Source: Streptomyces lonarensis
GTDB lineage: Bacteria; Actinomycetota; Actinomycetes; Streptomycetales; Streptomycetaceae
NCBI RefSeq assembly: GCF_012033735.1
Contig: NZ_JAAVJD010000002.1
Location: 1-64,000, forward strand
DNA length: 64,000 bases
Direction: 5' to 3'
Position numbers and translations under genes: made by a program. Within the stretch, counting starts at the first letter, position 1; each line of letters begins with the position of its first letter. Below are positions 25,566 to 35,448 of the stretch, piece by piece. The notes under the pieces were generated by a model that did not search any database, was not told the origin of the DNA, and was given only the letters and a program-made list of their open reading frames with translations.

Positions 25566-26360
25566 TCAGGCGGCGAGGAAGTAGAGGGTCGTGGTGGTGG
25601 CGGCGACGGTGAGGATCGAGCCCTTCAGCAGACGCGCCGAGAGCCGGCGGGCGAGGTGGGCGCCAGCCCAACCCCCGGCGACGGCGCCGCCGAGCATGCC
25701 GAGGAGCAGCGGCAGGTTGCCGCGGACGTCGGGCACGAAGACGAACAGGGCCGCCGCGCCGAGGTAGATGGCAGCGAGCTGGACCAGCCGCATCGGGTTG
25801 CCCGCCGCCGCGTCGAGGCGGAGGCCGACGCTCCACAGCGCCATCATCAGGATGCCGACGGCACCGCCGAAGTACCCGCCGTACAGGGCGAGGACGAACT
25901 GTCCGGCGAGTACGGCCCGCGGCCCGAGCACGGCGTCCTCCCCCACTGCCCGTGCCATGAGCCGAGAGAGTCGGCCGCCGAAGGCGAGCAGCAGTGTGGC
26001 GAAGAGCAGCAGCCACGGCAGGGCCGCGTCGAACGACTCGGACGGCAGCGCCAGCAACAGCGCCGCGCCGAGTGCGCCGCCGACGACGCTGACGGTGGTC
26101 AGCGCCCGGGTGGAGGTGCCGCCGAGCGGGGCGGCGTCGCGGCGGGCGACCCAGGCGGAGGCGACCGCGCCGGGCGCGAGTGCGATGCGTGAGACCGCGT
26201 TCGCGGCGACCGGCGGCACGCCGAACGCCACCAGCGCGGGCAGTGCGACAAAGGTGCCGCCGCCCCCGATGGCGTTCAGTGTGCCGGAAGCCACACCGAC
26301 GAGAACGATCACCACGATGTCGTACACATACCGATCATTGCTGGCAGAGCCGGGCGGCAC
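25566..26360 (-). CDS. TSUP (TauE/SafE) family membrane transporter
   Basis: A 264-aa protein with about eight hydrophobic segments and the TSUP repeat signatures: GTLNAIGGGGTFVALPALVA near the N-terminus and GGYFGGAVGILMMALWSVGL in the second half. The family exports or imports sulfite, organosulfonates or similar anions across the cytoplasmic membrane; the substrate cannot be read here. Start: GTG 26360, or GTG 26327 which begins at VYDIVVIV. It is divergent from a LysR gene 65 bases away, the usual arrangement for a regulator that controls its neighbour. Confidence 0.85.
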   Translation of the reverse strand: MPPGSASNDRYVYDIVVIVLVGVASGTLNAIGGGGTFVALPALVAFGVPPVAANAVSRIALAPGAVASAWVARRDAAPLGGTSTRALTTVSVVGGALGAALLLALPSESFDAALPWLLLFATLLLAFGGRLSRLMARAVGEDAVLGPRAVLAGQFVLALYGGYFGGAVGILMMALWSVGLRLDAAAGNPMRLVQLAAIYLGAAALFVFVPDVRGNLPLLLGMLGGAVAGGWAGAHLARRLSARLLKGSILTVAATTTTLYFLAA

Positions 26361-26424
26361 AATGCGTAATCCCCGAAGCCAGACTTAGGCCACAACAGAG
26401 GCTGAGCGGCGTAGGCTGTCCGGC

Positions 26425-27363
26425 GTGCGCTACGACCTGGACGACCTGCGGCTCTTCCTGCACACCGTGACGGAGGGGTCGATCACCGCCGGTGCAGCCC
26501 GGCTGCGGCTGAGCCTGCCCTCGGCCAGCGCCCGCATCCGCGCGTTGGAGCACCACGCGGGGGTGACGCTGCTGGTGCGGGGGCGCCGGGGCGTGCGGCC
26601 GACCCCGGCGGGTGCGACGTTGGCGCGTCACGCCCGCGAGGTGCTGGACCGCGCCGCGCTGCTGGAGAGCGCCGTGGGCAGCTACGTGCGGCCGGACACC
26701 GCGCCGCTGCGGCTGCTGGCGGGCGGCTCCGCAATGCACCACCTGGTGCCGCGCGCCCTGGCCTCGTTCCTCAGCGTCCATCCGCACATCGACGTGGCGG
26801 TCTCGGAGAGCCGGACGCCGCTCACGGTGCGGCGGTTGGCCGCCGGGGAGGCCGACCTGGGTGTGATCCTCAACGACGGCGCGCACGACGACGAGTTGCG
26901 GACGGAGTCGCTGGGCGACGACTCGCTGGTGGTCATCGGGCAGCGCGGCGGCACGCTCTCGGGACGCACCGCCGTCTCCTACGAGGAGGTGGCGGAACAT
27001 CCGCTCGTGGGGCTGAACGCCGAGTCGTCGCTGCGGCTGTGGATCGAGGCGCGTCTCGGGGAGCACGCCCCTGCGGTGCGCTACCGGACGACGGTCGCCG
27101 GGCCGGGGGTGGTGGTGGAGCTGGCGGCGGCCGGGGTGGGGCTGGCGATCGTGCCGCGCCGCACGTTCGACCCGGACCAGCCGTTGGACGTCTGCGAACT
27201 GCTGGAGCCGTGGGCGTCGCGCGAGCACCTGCTGGCGTGGGGCGCCGGTCCGGTGGCGGACTCGGCGGAGATCGCCGCGCTGGCCGACCACATCCGCCGC
27301 GCCACCCGCTCCCGCCGCCCGCACTCCCCCGAGCCGCCGCCCGGACCGGGCACTGCTGGCTGA
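26425..27363 (+). CDS. LysR-family transcriptional regulator
   Basis: A 312-aa LysR protein. The N-terminal winged helix is RYDLDDLRLFLHTVTEGSIT, AGAARLRLSLPSASARIRAL and HHAGVTLLVRGRRGVRPTPA; the effector-binding domain runs from about residue 90, with GEADLGVIL and GVGLAIVPR. GTG 26425 lies only ten bases after a TAGGCT box, so the mRNA may be leaderless. Divergent from the TSUP gene, which is its likely target. The C-terminal tail is Pro/Arg-rich and probably disordered. Confidence 0.9.
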   Translation: MRYDLDDLRLFLHTVTEGSITAGAARLRLSLPSASARIRALEHHAGVTLLVRGRRGVRPTPAGATLARHAREVLDRAALLESAVGSYVRPDTAPLRLLAGGSAMHHLVPRALASFLSVHPHIDVAVSESRTPLTVRRLAAGEADLGVILNDGAHDDELRTESLGDDSLVVIGQRGGTLSGRTAVSYEEVAEHPLVGLNAESSLRLWIEARLGEHAPAVRYRTTVAGPGVVVELAAAGVGLAIVPRRTFDPDQPLDVCELLEPWASREHLLAWGAGPVADSAEIAALADHIRRATRSRRPHSPEPPPGPGTAG

Positions 27364-27474
27364 GCGGGCGAGCGGCGGCCGACTGAGCGGACCGGACCGC
27401 GCCGCCGGGCCGCTCACCGGGTACAAGCGCCGCGCATCAGTGCCGCGTATCAGCGCCGGGCCCCGGCGCCGGCC

Positions 27475-28146
27475 TCAGCGGCGGGGTGCGGGCTCCAGCA
27501 GGTCCCAGCGGTTGCCGTACAGGTCGCGGAAGACGGCGACCGTCCCGTACGGCTCGTACCGCGGCTCCTCCTCGAAGGCCACGCCGGCCGCCAGCAGCCG
27601 CGCGTGGTCGCGTGCGAAGTCGTCGGTGTGGAGGAACAGCGCGACCCGGCCGCCCGTCTGGTCGCCGACCCTCTCCCGCTGGCCGCGGTCGGCCGCCTCC
27701 GCCAGCAGCAGTCCGGTCGCCGCGCCGGGCGGCGCGACGACCACCCAGCGCTTGCCGTCCCCGAGCGGGGTGTCCTCGCGCAGGTCGAACCCGAGCCGCC
27801 GCACGTAGAAGTCGATCGCCGGGGCGTAGGAGTCGACCACGACGGTGACCAGCGCGAGATGCCGGGGCACCCGGAGCTCGGACGTCCCCGCCGGCCGCAG
27901 GCCCGCCCCCGTGGGCCGCCGCGCCGCCCCCTCGGCTTCCGCGGGGCCGCGACGGTGGGCGAAGAGTCTGTGGAAGAACCACGAGGCGGCGACCACTCCC
28001 ACCGCCCATACGGCGCCTTCGGCCAACGCCAACGGCAGCGAGACCTCACCGGTCATGTCCGCCAGCATGGGCCTCGTGGAGAAGATGACGAACAGGATCG
28101 CCGCGTTGATCGCGACCCAACGCTCCTTGTACGTAAGCTTTTTCAT
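27475..28146 (-). CDS. Membrane-anchored VOC (glyoxalase-fold) protein
   Basis: From ATG 28146 (MKKLTYKERWVAINAAILFV), 223 aa. The first 80 residues hold two membrane segments (AAILFVIFSTRPMLA and ALAEGAVWAVGVVAASWFF). After an Ala/Gly/Arg linker comes a VOC domain: RHLALVTVVVDSYAPAIDFY, VRRLGFDLREDTPLGDGKRW and TDDFARDHARLLAAGVAFEE, ending YGNRWDLLEP. VOC domains bind metals and act as glyoxalases, dioxygenases or antibiotic-binding proteins. His at the start of the first strand and the Glu at the end of the last (WDLLEP) are in place for a metal site. A fusion of two helices to a VOC domain is uncommon and may be a recent gene fusion. Confidence 0.75.
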   Translation of the reverse strand: MKKLTYKERWVAINAAILFVIFSTRPMLADMTGEVSLPLALAEGAVWAVGVVAASWFFHRLFAHRRGPAEAEGAARRPTGAGLRPAGTSELRVPRHLALVTVVVDSYAPAIDFYVRRLGFDLREDTPLGDGKRWVVVAPPGAATGLLLAEAADRGQRERVGDQTGGRVALFLHTDDFARDHARLLAAGVAFEEEPRYEPYGTVAVFRDLYGNRWDLLEPAPRR

Positions 28147-28232
28147 CGCCGACGAGACTATCGGGGCGCGCCGGGGCACCTTGGATGACGGACAACCAGG
28201 CAGCGAACGGCCGGAGTTCGGCCGCGCACCGG

Positions 28233-28448
28233 TCAGGCGGCGGCGCGGGCCAGGTGGCGGTTGCGGAACTGGTTGGCGGCGCGGGCGCCGAACGCGATGC
28301 CGGGCACGAGGAAGAACAGCACGTTGACCGAGTCGCCGCCGCTGCTCGCCCAGAGCGTGATCAGCATCAGGGTGGCGATCACGCTGACGGCGACACCGAT
28401 GGCGATCTCGGCCCACCAGTTGCGCACCGGGTAAGCACGTCGGGACAT
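28233..28448 (-). CDS. Small membrane protein, 71 aa
   Basis: From ATG 28448: MSRRAYPVRNWWAEIAIGVA, with two hydrophobic segments (IAIGVAVSVIATLMLITLWA and SVNVLFFLVPGIAFGARAA) and a basic end. No known motif. It stands alone on its strand between the VOC gene and citrate synthase. Confidence 0.55.
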   Translation of the reverse strand: MSRRAYPVRNWWAEIAIGVAVSVIATLMLITLWASSGGDSVNVLFFLVPGIAFGARAANQFRNRHLARAAA

Positions 28449-28647
28449 TGCGGTCTCCCCATCCAGGCGGGCACGGAGCGGCACACGGCGGCGGTCCCGG
28501 AGCGGACACGGGCCCCCACCTGCCGTGAATGCGCCGACCATAGCAACGCCCCGCGCACTCCGCCCACCTGGACCCCGGCAGGGCGGCCCGGACGGCGGGG
28601 CCGGGGCTCGAACGGCCCAGTCCGGCCCCGCCTGCGGACGTCCCGCG

Positions 28648-29814
28648 TCAGGCCGCCGGGACGTGGCGTTCGGCCGGGCCGGTGTAGGCGCCGAGCGGGC
28701 GGATGAGGGTGTTGCCCTCGGACTGCTCGACGATGTGCGCGGTCCAGCCGGTGATGCGGCTCATCACGAAGATCGGCGTGAAGACGGGGATGTCGAACCC
28801 CATCAGGTGGTAGGCGAGACCGGCCGGGTAGTCCAGGTTGGGGTGGATGCCCTTCCGCTCGACCATCGCCGTCCGCAGCGCGGTGTGAAGGGTGGCGAGC
28901 CGGGTGGTCTCCGGGGAGCCGTCGGCGGCGATGAGCCGGTCCAGTGCCTCCTGCATCAGCGGCACCCGGGAGTCGCCGTGCTTGTAGACGCGGTGCCCGA
29001 ACCCCATGATCTTCCGCTTGGCGGCGAGGGCGTCGGTGAGCCAGGCGTCGGCGGCGGCGGGGTCGCCGATCTCGTTGAGCATGTGCATCACCGCCTCGTT
29101 GGCGCCGCCGTGCAGGGGGCCCTTGAGGGCGCCGACGGCGGCGGTGACCGCGCTGTGCAGGTCGGAGAGGGTCGAGGTGACGACGCGGGCGGTGAACGTC
29201 GAGGCGTTGAAGCTGTGTTCGGCATAGAGGATCAGCGAGATCTCGAAGCAGCGCACCACCTCGGGTGCAGGCACCTCGCCGAAGCACATGTGGAAGAAGT
29301 TTTCCGCCAGGCCGAGCGACGGGTCGGGCTGGATCGGGTCCAGGCCGCGCCGCCGCCGCTGGTCGGCGGCGACCACGGTCGGCAGCTTCGCCAGCAGCGC
29401 CAGCGCCTTGGTGCGGTTGGCCGCCGGGGAGCCGTCGTCCTCGGTGGGGTCCTCGGCGCCGAGGAAGCTGACGGCGGTCCGCAGCACGTCCATCGGGTGG
29501 CAGGTCTCGGGCAGCCGGGCGACGATCTCGGCGGTGGTGCGGTCCAGCGGGCGCATCGCGCGCTCGCGGGCCTCGAACTCGCGGAGCTGGCCGGCGTCGG
29601 GGAGTTCGCCGTTCCACAGCAGATGGGCGACCTCCTCGAAGGAGCGCGAGGCGGCGAGTTCCTGCACTGGGTAGCCGCGGTACGTCAGGGAGTTGCTGGC
29701 CTCAATGACGGTGGAGATGCCGGTGGTGTCCACGACGACCCCGGCCAGGCCGCGGTGGATGTCGGCGGCCGCGGGCCGGTCGGTGCCGGGCGGCGGGGTG
29801 GTTGCGGCGGTCAT
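28648..29814 (-). CDS. prpC: Citrate/2-methylcitrate synthase
   Basis: A 388-aa citrate synthase-fold enzyme. The catalytic histidines lie in LILYAEHSFNASTF and GHRVYKHGDSRV, and FDIPVFTPIFVMSRITGW is the C-terminal part of the active site. It condenses propionyl-CoA or acetyl-CoA with oxaloacetate. The short type and its position 300 bases downstream of prpB/prpD favour 2-methylcitrate synthase of the propionate pathway over the TCA enzyme, though both activities are common in this family. The ATG at 29814 is preceded by GGAGGTACC. Confidence 0.85.
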   Translation of the reverse strand: MTAATTPPPGTDRPAAADIHRGLAGVVVDTTGISTVIEASNSLTYRGYPVQELAASRSFEEVAHLLWNGELPDAGQLREFEARERAMRPLDRTTAEIVARLPETCHPMDVLRTAVSFLGAEDPTEDDGSPAANRTKALALLAKLPTVVAADQRRRRGLDPIQPDPSLGLAENFFHMCFGEVPAPEVVRCFEISLILYAEHSFNASTFTARVVTSTLSDLHSAVTAAVGALKGPLHGGANEAVMHMLNEIGDPAAADAWLTDALAAKRKIMGFGHRVYKHGDSRVPLMQEALDRLIAADGSPETTRLATLHTALRTAMVERKGIHPNLDYPAGLAYHLMGFDIPVFTPIFVMSRITGWTAHIVEQSEGNTLIRPLGAYTGPAERHVPAA

Positions 29815-30114
29815 GGCGGTACCTCCGGGTGCGGTCGGGCGGTGCGGGAGTCGGGGTGCGTGCTGGGTGCGTGCGGTGCCGTGCGGGCCCCGAGGGTGCG
29901 GCGCGGGCCGGGGTGCGGCGGGCCGGTTGCGGGGTCGCCCGGAGCCGGCGGGGCGCCGGGGGCGCCGCGGCCGGTGCGGGGAGTGGGTGAGGTGCGGAGT
30001 GGGGTGGAGGAGGGCCGCTCGGGGGCGCCGGGTGAGGCGGCGCCCCCGAGGGGCCGTTCGTGGTCCGGTCGGCCGCGCGCCGCGCGAGGGCGGTCGGCTC
30101 CGGCCTGGAGTGGG
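29815..30114. other. Gap between prpC and prpB
   Basis: Three hundred very GC-rich bases with no gene I can support. Several overlapping GC-rich inverted repeats could pair, but none stands out as a terminator. A separate prpC promoter is possible. Confidence 0.4.
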
Positions 30115-31020
30115 TCAGGTGCCGGGCGGCAGGGTGAAGTCGTGGACGCTGCCGTCGAAGGCGGCGTACTCCTCGTACCCCAGCAGTTCGTACAGCCGGA
30201 AGCGGGTCTGCATCCGCTCCAGCAGCGCACGCTGGTGCCCGTCGGCGGCCAGGGTGCGCAGCCCGTCCTCAACCGCGCCCATGGCGAGCCGCAGCAGCGT
30301 CACCGGGTAGAGCGCGATGTTGTAGCCGAGGTTCTCCAGAGTGGCGGCGTCGAGCAGGGCGCTCTTGCCGAACTCCGTCATGTTGGCGAGCAGCGGCACG
30401 TCGACCGCGGCGCGGAACGCCTCGAACTCCTTCTCGTCGGCGAGTGCTTCGGGGAAGACGGCGTCGGCGCCGGCGTCGACGTACGCCCTGGCGCGGTCGA
30501 TCGCCGCGTCGAGCCCCTCGACGGCGCGGGCGTCGGTCCGCGCCATCAGCAGGAAGTCCGGGTCGCGGCGGGCGTCCACGGCGGCCTTGATCTTCCGCAC
30601 CATCTCCTCGGCGGGGACGACCGTCTTGCCGTCGAGGTGGCCGCAGCGCTTGGGGTTGACCTGGTCCTCCAGGTGCAGCCCGGCGAGCCCCGCGTCCTCG
30701 ATCAGCTGGACGGTGCGGGCGGCGTTCATCGGCTCGCCGAACCCGGTGTCGGCGTCGACGAAGGCCGGCAGGTCGGTGACGCGGGTGATCTGTTGGGCGC
30801 GGGTAGCGACCTCGGTGGAGGTCGTCAGCCCGATGTCGGGCAGTCCCAGGTCGGCGGCGAGGACCGCGCCGGAGAGGTACACCGCGTCGAAGCCGGTCTC
30901 CTGGATCAGCTTCGCCGACAGCGGGTTGACCGCCCCGGGCACCCGCAGCAGCCGGCCGGACGCCAGCGCCTCGCGGAAGGCGCGGCGCCGTTCGGCGGGG
31001 GTGGTCCGGGTGTGCAGCAT
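30115..31020 (-). CDS. prpB: 2-methylisocitrate lyase
   Basis: A 301-aa enzyme of the isocitrate lyase/PEP mutase family. It has GAVNPLSAKLIQETGFDAVY, the metal-site DADTGFGEP and the signature NPKRCGHLDGK with the catalytic Cys. KRCGH, rather than the KKCGH of isocitrate lyase, together with the short length, marks methylisocitrate lyase, which splits 2-methylisocitrate to pyruvate and succinate. ATG 31020 directly abuts the prpD stop, so the two are translationally coupled. It is the last enzyme of propionyl-CoA breakdown. Confidence 0.9.
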   Translation of the reverse strand: MLHTRTTPAERRRAFREALASGRLLRVPGAVNPLSAKLIQETGFDAVYLSGAVLAADLGLPDIGLTTSTEVATRAQQITRVTDLPAFVDADTGFGEPMNAARTVQLIEDAGLAGLHLEDQVNPKRCGHLDGKTVVPAEEMVRKIKAAVDARRDPDFLLMARTDARAVEGLDAAIDRARAYVDAGADAVFPEALADEKEFEAFRAAVDVPLLANMTEFGKSALLDAATLENLGYNIALYPVTLLRLAMGAVEDGLRTLAADGHQRALLERMQTRFRLYELLGYEEYAAFDGSVHDFTLPPGT

Positions 31021-32559
31021 CTAGAACAGTCCCTTCGGGAGTTCGGCGTCGGACCGGGCGAGGGCGACGTCGTCGGAGACGGGGAACAGCGCGTCCAGAC
31101 CGCGGGCGTCCAGCTCCGGCAGGCTCTCGGCGGCGGCGAGGAACACCCGCTGGGCGCCCGGCTCGACGACGCCCTCGGCGAGGGTGCGGAACTTCGCCGC
31201 GTACTGCTCACGGGCGAACGGCCGCGCACCGGCCGGGTGGGCGTCGGCGACCGCCAGCTCCTGCTCCACCACGCGCCCGTCGGTGAAGGTCACCACGGCC
31301 CGGCCGCCGAACGCGCGCTTCTCCGGGTCCGGGTGGTGGTACCGGGTGGTCCACTCGGCGTCCTCGACGGTGCTGATGCGGCGCCACAGCGCCACGGTGT
31401 CGGCGCGGCGGGCGCGCTCGGGGGCGTAGGAGTGCTCGTGGTGCCAGCCGCCGTCCTGGAGCGCCACGGCGAGGATGTAGGGGACGGAGTGGTCGAGGGT
31501 CTCGCGGCTCGCCTCGGGGTCGTACTTCTGCGGGTCGCCCGAGCCGGAGCCGATGACCTGGTGGGTGTGGTGGCTGGTGTGCAGCACCACCGACTCGATG
31601 TCCTCGGCGAACCGGTCGACCGGGCCGAGCTTCTCCCGCAGCGAGCGGGCGAGGTCGATGACGGCCTGCGCCTGGTACTCGGCCGAGTGCTCCTTGGTGT
31701 AGGTGTCGAGGATGGCGCGGCGCGGCTCACCCGGCGCGGGCAGCGAGACCGTCCACTCGGCGTCCTTGCCGTCCAGCATCCAGGCGAGGTAGCCGTCCTC
31801 GCCCTCGTAGATGGGGGACGGCGCGCCCTCGCCGCGCATCGCCCGGTCGACCGCCTCGATGGCGGCCTTGCCGGCGTAGGCGGGGGCGAACGCCTTCCAG
31901 CTGGAGATCTCGCCCTTGCGGGACTGCCGGGTTGCGGTCGTGGTGTGCACGGCCTGCTGGACCGCCTGGTAGACGACCTCGGTGTCCAGCTTCAGCATCG
32001 CGCCCAGGCCGCAGGCGGTGGCGGCGGAGAGGTGCGCGACGTGGTCGATGCGGTGGGCGTGCAGGCAGATGGCGCGCACCAGCGCGACGTGGACCTCGTA
32101 GGCGGCGATGACGCCGCGCAGCAGGTCGGCGCCGGAGCGGCCGGTGTGCTGGGCGACGGCCAGCAGCGGCGGGATGTTGTCGCCGGGGTGGGAGTAGTCC
32201 GCGGCGAGGAAGGTGTCGTGGAAGTCCAGCTCGCGGACGGCGGTGCCGTTGGCCCAGGCGGCCCACTCGGGGGCGACGCGGAAGTCGGAGCCGGTGCCGA
32301 AGACGGTGGCGCCGGCGCCGCCGCCGGTCACCGGATGCGCGGTGGCCTGGGCGCGGGCCACGGCGACGGGGCGGCGGCGCAGCGAGGCCATCGCCACGGC
32401 GGCGTTGTCGATCACCCGGTTGATCGCCATGGCGGCGGACTCGGCGTCGATCTCGGCGGCCGAGGTTCCGGTCGCCACGGCGGCGAGCTTCCACGCCAGC
32501 TGCTCCTCACGGGGCAGGTGCGAGGCGCTGGGGTGGACTCGGACTCGGTGGTCGATCAC
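31021..32559 (-). CDS. prpD: MmgE/PrpD family 2-methylcitrate dehydratase
   Basis: From GTG 32559 with GAGGAG upstream, 512 aa, the usual length. It carries the family pattern [20 protein letters not shown] with the active-site [36 protein letters not shown] and [18 protein letters not shown]. It dehydrates 2-methylcitrate to 2-methyl-cis-aconitate. The long upstream extension in the same frame (to 33024) has no start with support. First gene of prpD-prpB; it faces the RamB/PrpR-type regulator across a 411-base gap with repeated TGCGAAA boxes. Confidence 0.9.
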   Translation of the reverse strand: MIDHRVRVHPSASHLPREEQLAWKLAAVATGTSAAEIDAESAAMAINRVIDNAAVAMASLRRRPVAVARAQATAHPVTGGGAGATVFGTGSDFRVAPEWAAWANGTAVRELDFHDTFLAADYSHPGDNIPPLLAVAQHTGRSGADLLRGVIAAYEVHVALVRAICLHAHRIDHVAHLSAATACGLGAMLKLDTEVVYQAVQQAVHTTTATRQSRKGEISSWKAFAPAYAGKAAIEAVDRAMRGEGAPSPIYEGEDGYLAWMLDGKDAEWTVSLPAPGEPRRAILDTYTKEHSAEYQAQAVIDLARSLREKLGPVDRFAEDIESVVLHTSHHTHQVIGSGSGDPQKYDPEASRETLDHSVPYILAVALQDGGWHHEHSYAPERARRADTVALWRRISTVEDAEWTTRYHHPDPEKRAFGGRAVVTFTDGRVVEQELAVADAHPAGARPFAREQYAAKFRTLAEGVVEPGAQRVFLAAAESLPELDARGLDALFPVSDDVALARSDAELPKGLF

Positions 32560-32970
32560 GCGGTCTCCTCGACGGTACGCGACAGCACGGTACACACCCG
32601 AGGATTCCCCGCGACGGCGGGCGCCGCCACCGCTCCAGGCTGCGGAATCCGCACCGCGTGGCGCTGCGAAACGGCGAACTTTGCGAAAGATGCGGATGGT
32701 AGTTTCGCAAGTGTCCGCCGCTCGGGCGGGCGGGCCCGGGCGGGTGTGCGGTGGCTCACCGCGCGCGTCCCGGAGCGGGCGCGGCCGTCGCGCCACCGGG
32801 CGCGCGGGCGGCATCGGCGTGGACGGTCGGCCCGGTCGGCGTCGGGCCGGTCGGCGGCGAGCCTGTCTGCGTCGGGTCGGTCGGCGTCGGGCCGAGGACC
32901 GGCGCGCGGCGCCGCGGGCGTCGGCCACGGGAGACCGACGACGGACGACGGGGAGAGGACGGGAGCGGCG
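32560..32970. promoter_or_regulatory. prpD/regulator divergent promoter with TGCGAAA boxes
   Basis: The divergent gap holds three copies of one heptamer: TGCGAAA at 32665-32671 and 32682-32688, and its inverse TTTCGCA at 32703-32709. A perfect palindrome TGCGGATTCCGCA-type site (TGCGGA-A-TCCGCA) lies at 32641-32653. RamB and PrpR of corynebacteria and mycobacteria bind AAAGTTTGCAAA-like sites, and these boxes resemble half-sites of that motif. The XRE regulator encoded to the right is the likely binder. Confidence 0.55.
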
Positions 32971-34461
32971 ATGACGGCAGCGGAACCGGCGGGCCGAGGG
33001 CGCGGGCGGAAGGTCTGGGCCCACGCCCGGCTGCGGCGACTACGACGCGAGCACGGCCTCAACCAGGTGGAACTCGCCCGGCGGCTCGGCATCTCCACCA
33101 GCTACCTCAACCAGATCGAGCACAGCCAGCGCCCGCTCACCGCACCCGTGCTGCTGCGAATCTCCGAAGTCCTCGGCGTGGAGCCGGAGTTCTTCTCCGG
33201 CGCCGACGAGGAGCGGCTCGCGACCGACCTGCGGACCGCCCTGGGCGACGAGGCGTGCGACGCGGACCTCCCCACCGAGGAGATCAGCGAGGCGGTCCGC
33301 GACCACCCCGCGCTGGCGCGCGCGCTGGTGACGCTGCACCGCCGCTACCGCGACGCCGCCGAGCAGGCCGCCGCCCTCGCCGACCGTTCCGGCGCCCCGG
33401 CGCCGGAACCGACCGCCGCCGAACCGCACGACCAGGTACGCGACTTCTTCTACGCCCACCACAACCACTTCGCCGCGCTCGACGCGGCGGCCGAGCGGCA
33501 GGCCGCCGACCTCGCCCCCTACCCCGGCCGCGCCCCCGACGCCCTGGACGCGCACCTGGCGCAGCACCACGGCGTCCGCGTGGTCACCACCGCTCCGCGG
33601 GCCGGCGGGCCGCCCGGCGCACCCACCGACGCGCGGCGCTACGACCCGGACAGCCGCGTCCTGCACCTCTCGCCGTGGCTGACCGACGGGCAGCGCGCTT
33701 TCCAACTGGCCACCCAGCTCGGTCTGCTGGAGCAGCAGGAGCTGCTGCACCAGCTGTCCGACTCCGCCTCGCCGACCTCGCCGACCTCGCCGACCTCGCC
33801 GCAGTCCCGCGCCCTGGCCCGCATCGGCCTGGCGACGTACTTCGCGGGCGCCCTGCTGATGCCGTACACGGCGTTCCACCGCGACGCCGAACAGCTGCGG
33901 TACGACATCGAGTTGCTCCAGACCAGGTACGGCGTCGGCTTCGAGACCGTCTGCCACCGGCTCTCCACGCTCCAGCGGCCCGGGCTGCGCGGCGTGCCGT
34001 TCTCCTTCCTGCGGGTGGACCGCGCGGGCAACATCTCCAAGCGGCAGTCGGCCACCGACTTCCACTTCTCGCGCCTGGGCGGCACCTGTCCGCTCTGGAC
34101 GGTCTACGAGGCGTTCTCCACCCCCGGCAGGGTCCTGCCGCAGGTGGCGGAAATGCCCGACGGCAAGCGGCACTTCTGGATCGCACGGACCGTGACCCGC
34201 GGCGGCTGGGGGCACCGCGCGGCGCGCGCGACGTTCGCGGTGGCGCTGGGATGCGAACTGCGGCACGCGCACCGGTTGATCTACTCCGACGGCATCGCGC
34301 TGGACGACCCGCGTGCCGCGACGCCCATCGGGCTGGGGTGCCGCAGCTGCGAGCGGCGGGACTGCGCGCAGCGCGCCCGGCCGCCGGCCGCGGGAGCGCT
34401 GGCGATCGACCCCGATCGGCGGTCGTTCGTGCCGTACCCGGTGACCGAGACGCGCCCCTGA
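32971..34461 (+). CDS. RamB/PrpR-type XRE regulator of short-chain fatty acid metabolism
   Basis: From ATG 32971, 496 aa. The XRE domain is [20 protein letters not shown] with [15 protein letters not shown], then an acyl-CoA/Fe-S-type regulatory region: [20 protein letters not shown] (DUF955-like helix), [14 protein letters not shown], and a C-terminal cysteine cluster [16 protein letters not shown] that could hold an Fe-S cluster or metal as reported for mycobacterial PrpR. A run of Ser-Pro-Thr repeats ([11 protein letters not shown], about 33,770-33,800) is a triplet-type expansion in a loop. Divergent from prpD-prpB, which it most likely controls in response to propionyl-CoA. Confidence 0.85.
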   Translation: MTAAEPAGRGRGRKVWAHARLRRLRREHGLNQVELARRLGISTSYLNQIEHSQRPLTAPVLLRISEVLGVEPEFFSGADEERLATDLRTALGDEACDADLPTEEISEAVRDHPALARALVTLHRRYRDAAEQAAALADRSGAPAPEPTAAEPHDQVRDFFYAHHNHFAALDAAAERQAADLAPYPGRAPDALDAHLAQHHGVRVVTTAPRAGGPPGAPTDARRYDPDSRVLHLSPWLTDGQRAFQLATQLGLLEQQELLHQLSDSASPTSPTSPTSPQSRALARIGLATYFAGALLMPYTAFHRDAEQLRYDIELLQTRYGVGFETVCHRLSTLQRPGLRGVPFSFLRVDRAGNISKRQSATDFHFSRLGGTCPLWTVYEAFSTPGRVLPQVAEMPDGKRHFWIARTVTRGGWGHRAARATFAVALGCELRHAHRLIYSDGIALDDPRAATPIGLGCRSCERRDCAQRARPPAAGALAIDPDRRSFVPYPVTETRP

Positions 34462-34669
34462 CGACGGCGGGGCGCCGGTGGGCCGGGCGCCGGACGGGCG
34501 AGCGGCGTGGTCGGTCCGCGCGCAAAGCGGGCATACGGCGTGGTCGGCGCACGTGCCGATGGCCGGTCGAGGGCCCTTGGGAGGGGGCTGATTGGCGGCG
34601 GGGCAGGGGGGCGGGGCTACCGTGCGCGGCGATCGGCCGTTTCCCGGCCACCGCTCAGTAGGAGTTCAC

Positions 34670-35437
34670 ATGGCAGTGTCCCCGCCCGACTTCGCGCAGA
34701 TCCTGGCGCCCGGCACCGTGCACCCCGTCTTCGAGGACGGTACGACGCTCCGGGTGCGTGAGCTGCCCGGCGTGCCGCTGTCGCTGCCGTCCGGACGGCT
34801 GATCGCGATGGAGCCGTTCTCCGCGGGCATGGGCGACGCCGAGGAGTTGGCGTTCACCGACACCGTGGCGCCCGGTACCTACCCCGTGGTGCTCTCCCTG
34901 GTGGACGTGTACGAGCCCGACGGTTCCTTCACCGGCGACAGCCGGGTGGCGGCTGCCCGGCTGGTGGTGAGCGAGGAGCCGGTGGAGCGCTGGGAGCTGG
35001 CGCTCTCCGCCGGTCAGGACCTCGGCGACCTGGAGGACGACGAGTTCTACGGCTACCCGGTCGACGGCGGCACCGGCTCGTTCATGGACGTCGAGACGTT
35101 CCACTCCATCGGCGACCAGGACTTCGGCGACCGCGTGCTCTCGGCCATGTTCCCGGGCGCGGACGAGGAGCCGGCCGGCGAGCCGCCGGAGCCGGCGGAC
35201 GACCCGGTGACGCTGCCCGTCGGTGAGGACGAGCACGCGGTCGTGGCGTTCTCCACCGGCTGGGGCGACGGCGCCTACGCCACGTGGACGGGGCGGGCCG
35301 CCGACGGCTCCATCGCCTGCTTCCTCACCGACTTCAGCACCATGGACGAGGACAGCGACGAGGACGAGGACGAGGACAGCGAGGACGGGGAGCCCGTCGC
35401 GGAGGCGCAGCAGTCGCACGCGACCGCCTCGGCCTGA
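34670..35437 (+). CDS. DUF4241 protein
   Basis: From ATG 34670 with AGGAG upstream, 255 aa. It shows the DUF4241 layout: LPSGRLIAMEPF, DTVAPGTYPVVLSLVDVY, the middle GTGSFMDVETFHSI and a closing WGDGAYATWTGRAADGSIA followed by CFLTDF. The end is an acidic tail of Asp and Glu. Function of the family is unknown; members occur in polymorphic-toxin and immunity settings and as stand-alone genes. No toxin gene is next to it here. A convergent hairpin follows the stop. Confidence 0.75.
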   Translation: MAVSPPDFAQILAPGTVHPVFEDGTTLRVRELPGVPLSLPSGRLIAMEPFSAGMGDAEELAFTDTVAPGTYPVVLSLVDVYEPDGSFTGDSRVAAARLVVSEEPVERWELALSAGQDLGDLEDDEFYGYPVDGGTGSFMDVETFHSIGDQDFGDRVLSAMFPGADEEPAGEPPEPADDPVTLPVGEDEHAVVAFSTGWGDGAYATWTGRAADGSIACFLTDFSTMDEDSDEDEDEDSEDGEPVAEAQQSHATASA

Positions 35438-35448
35438 CAGCCGCGCGG

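Noticed and set aside
28525-34461. A 1,978-codon open frame on the + strand
   Set aside because: It is an artefact of very high GC: it runs antisense through prpC, prpB and prpD. Only its last part from ATG 32,971 is the real regulator gene.
34461-34669. Toxin gene partner for DUF4241
   Set aside because: The gap before the DUF4241 gene holds no open frame with a ribosome site or toxin motif.
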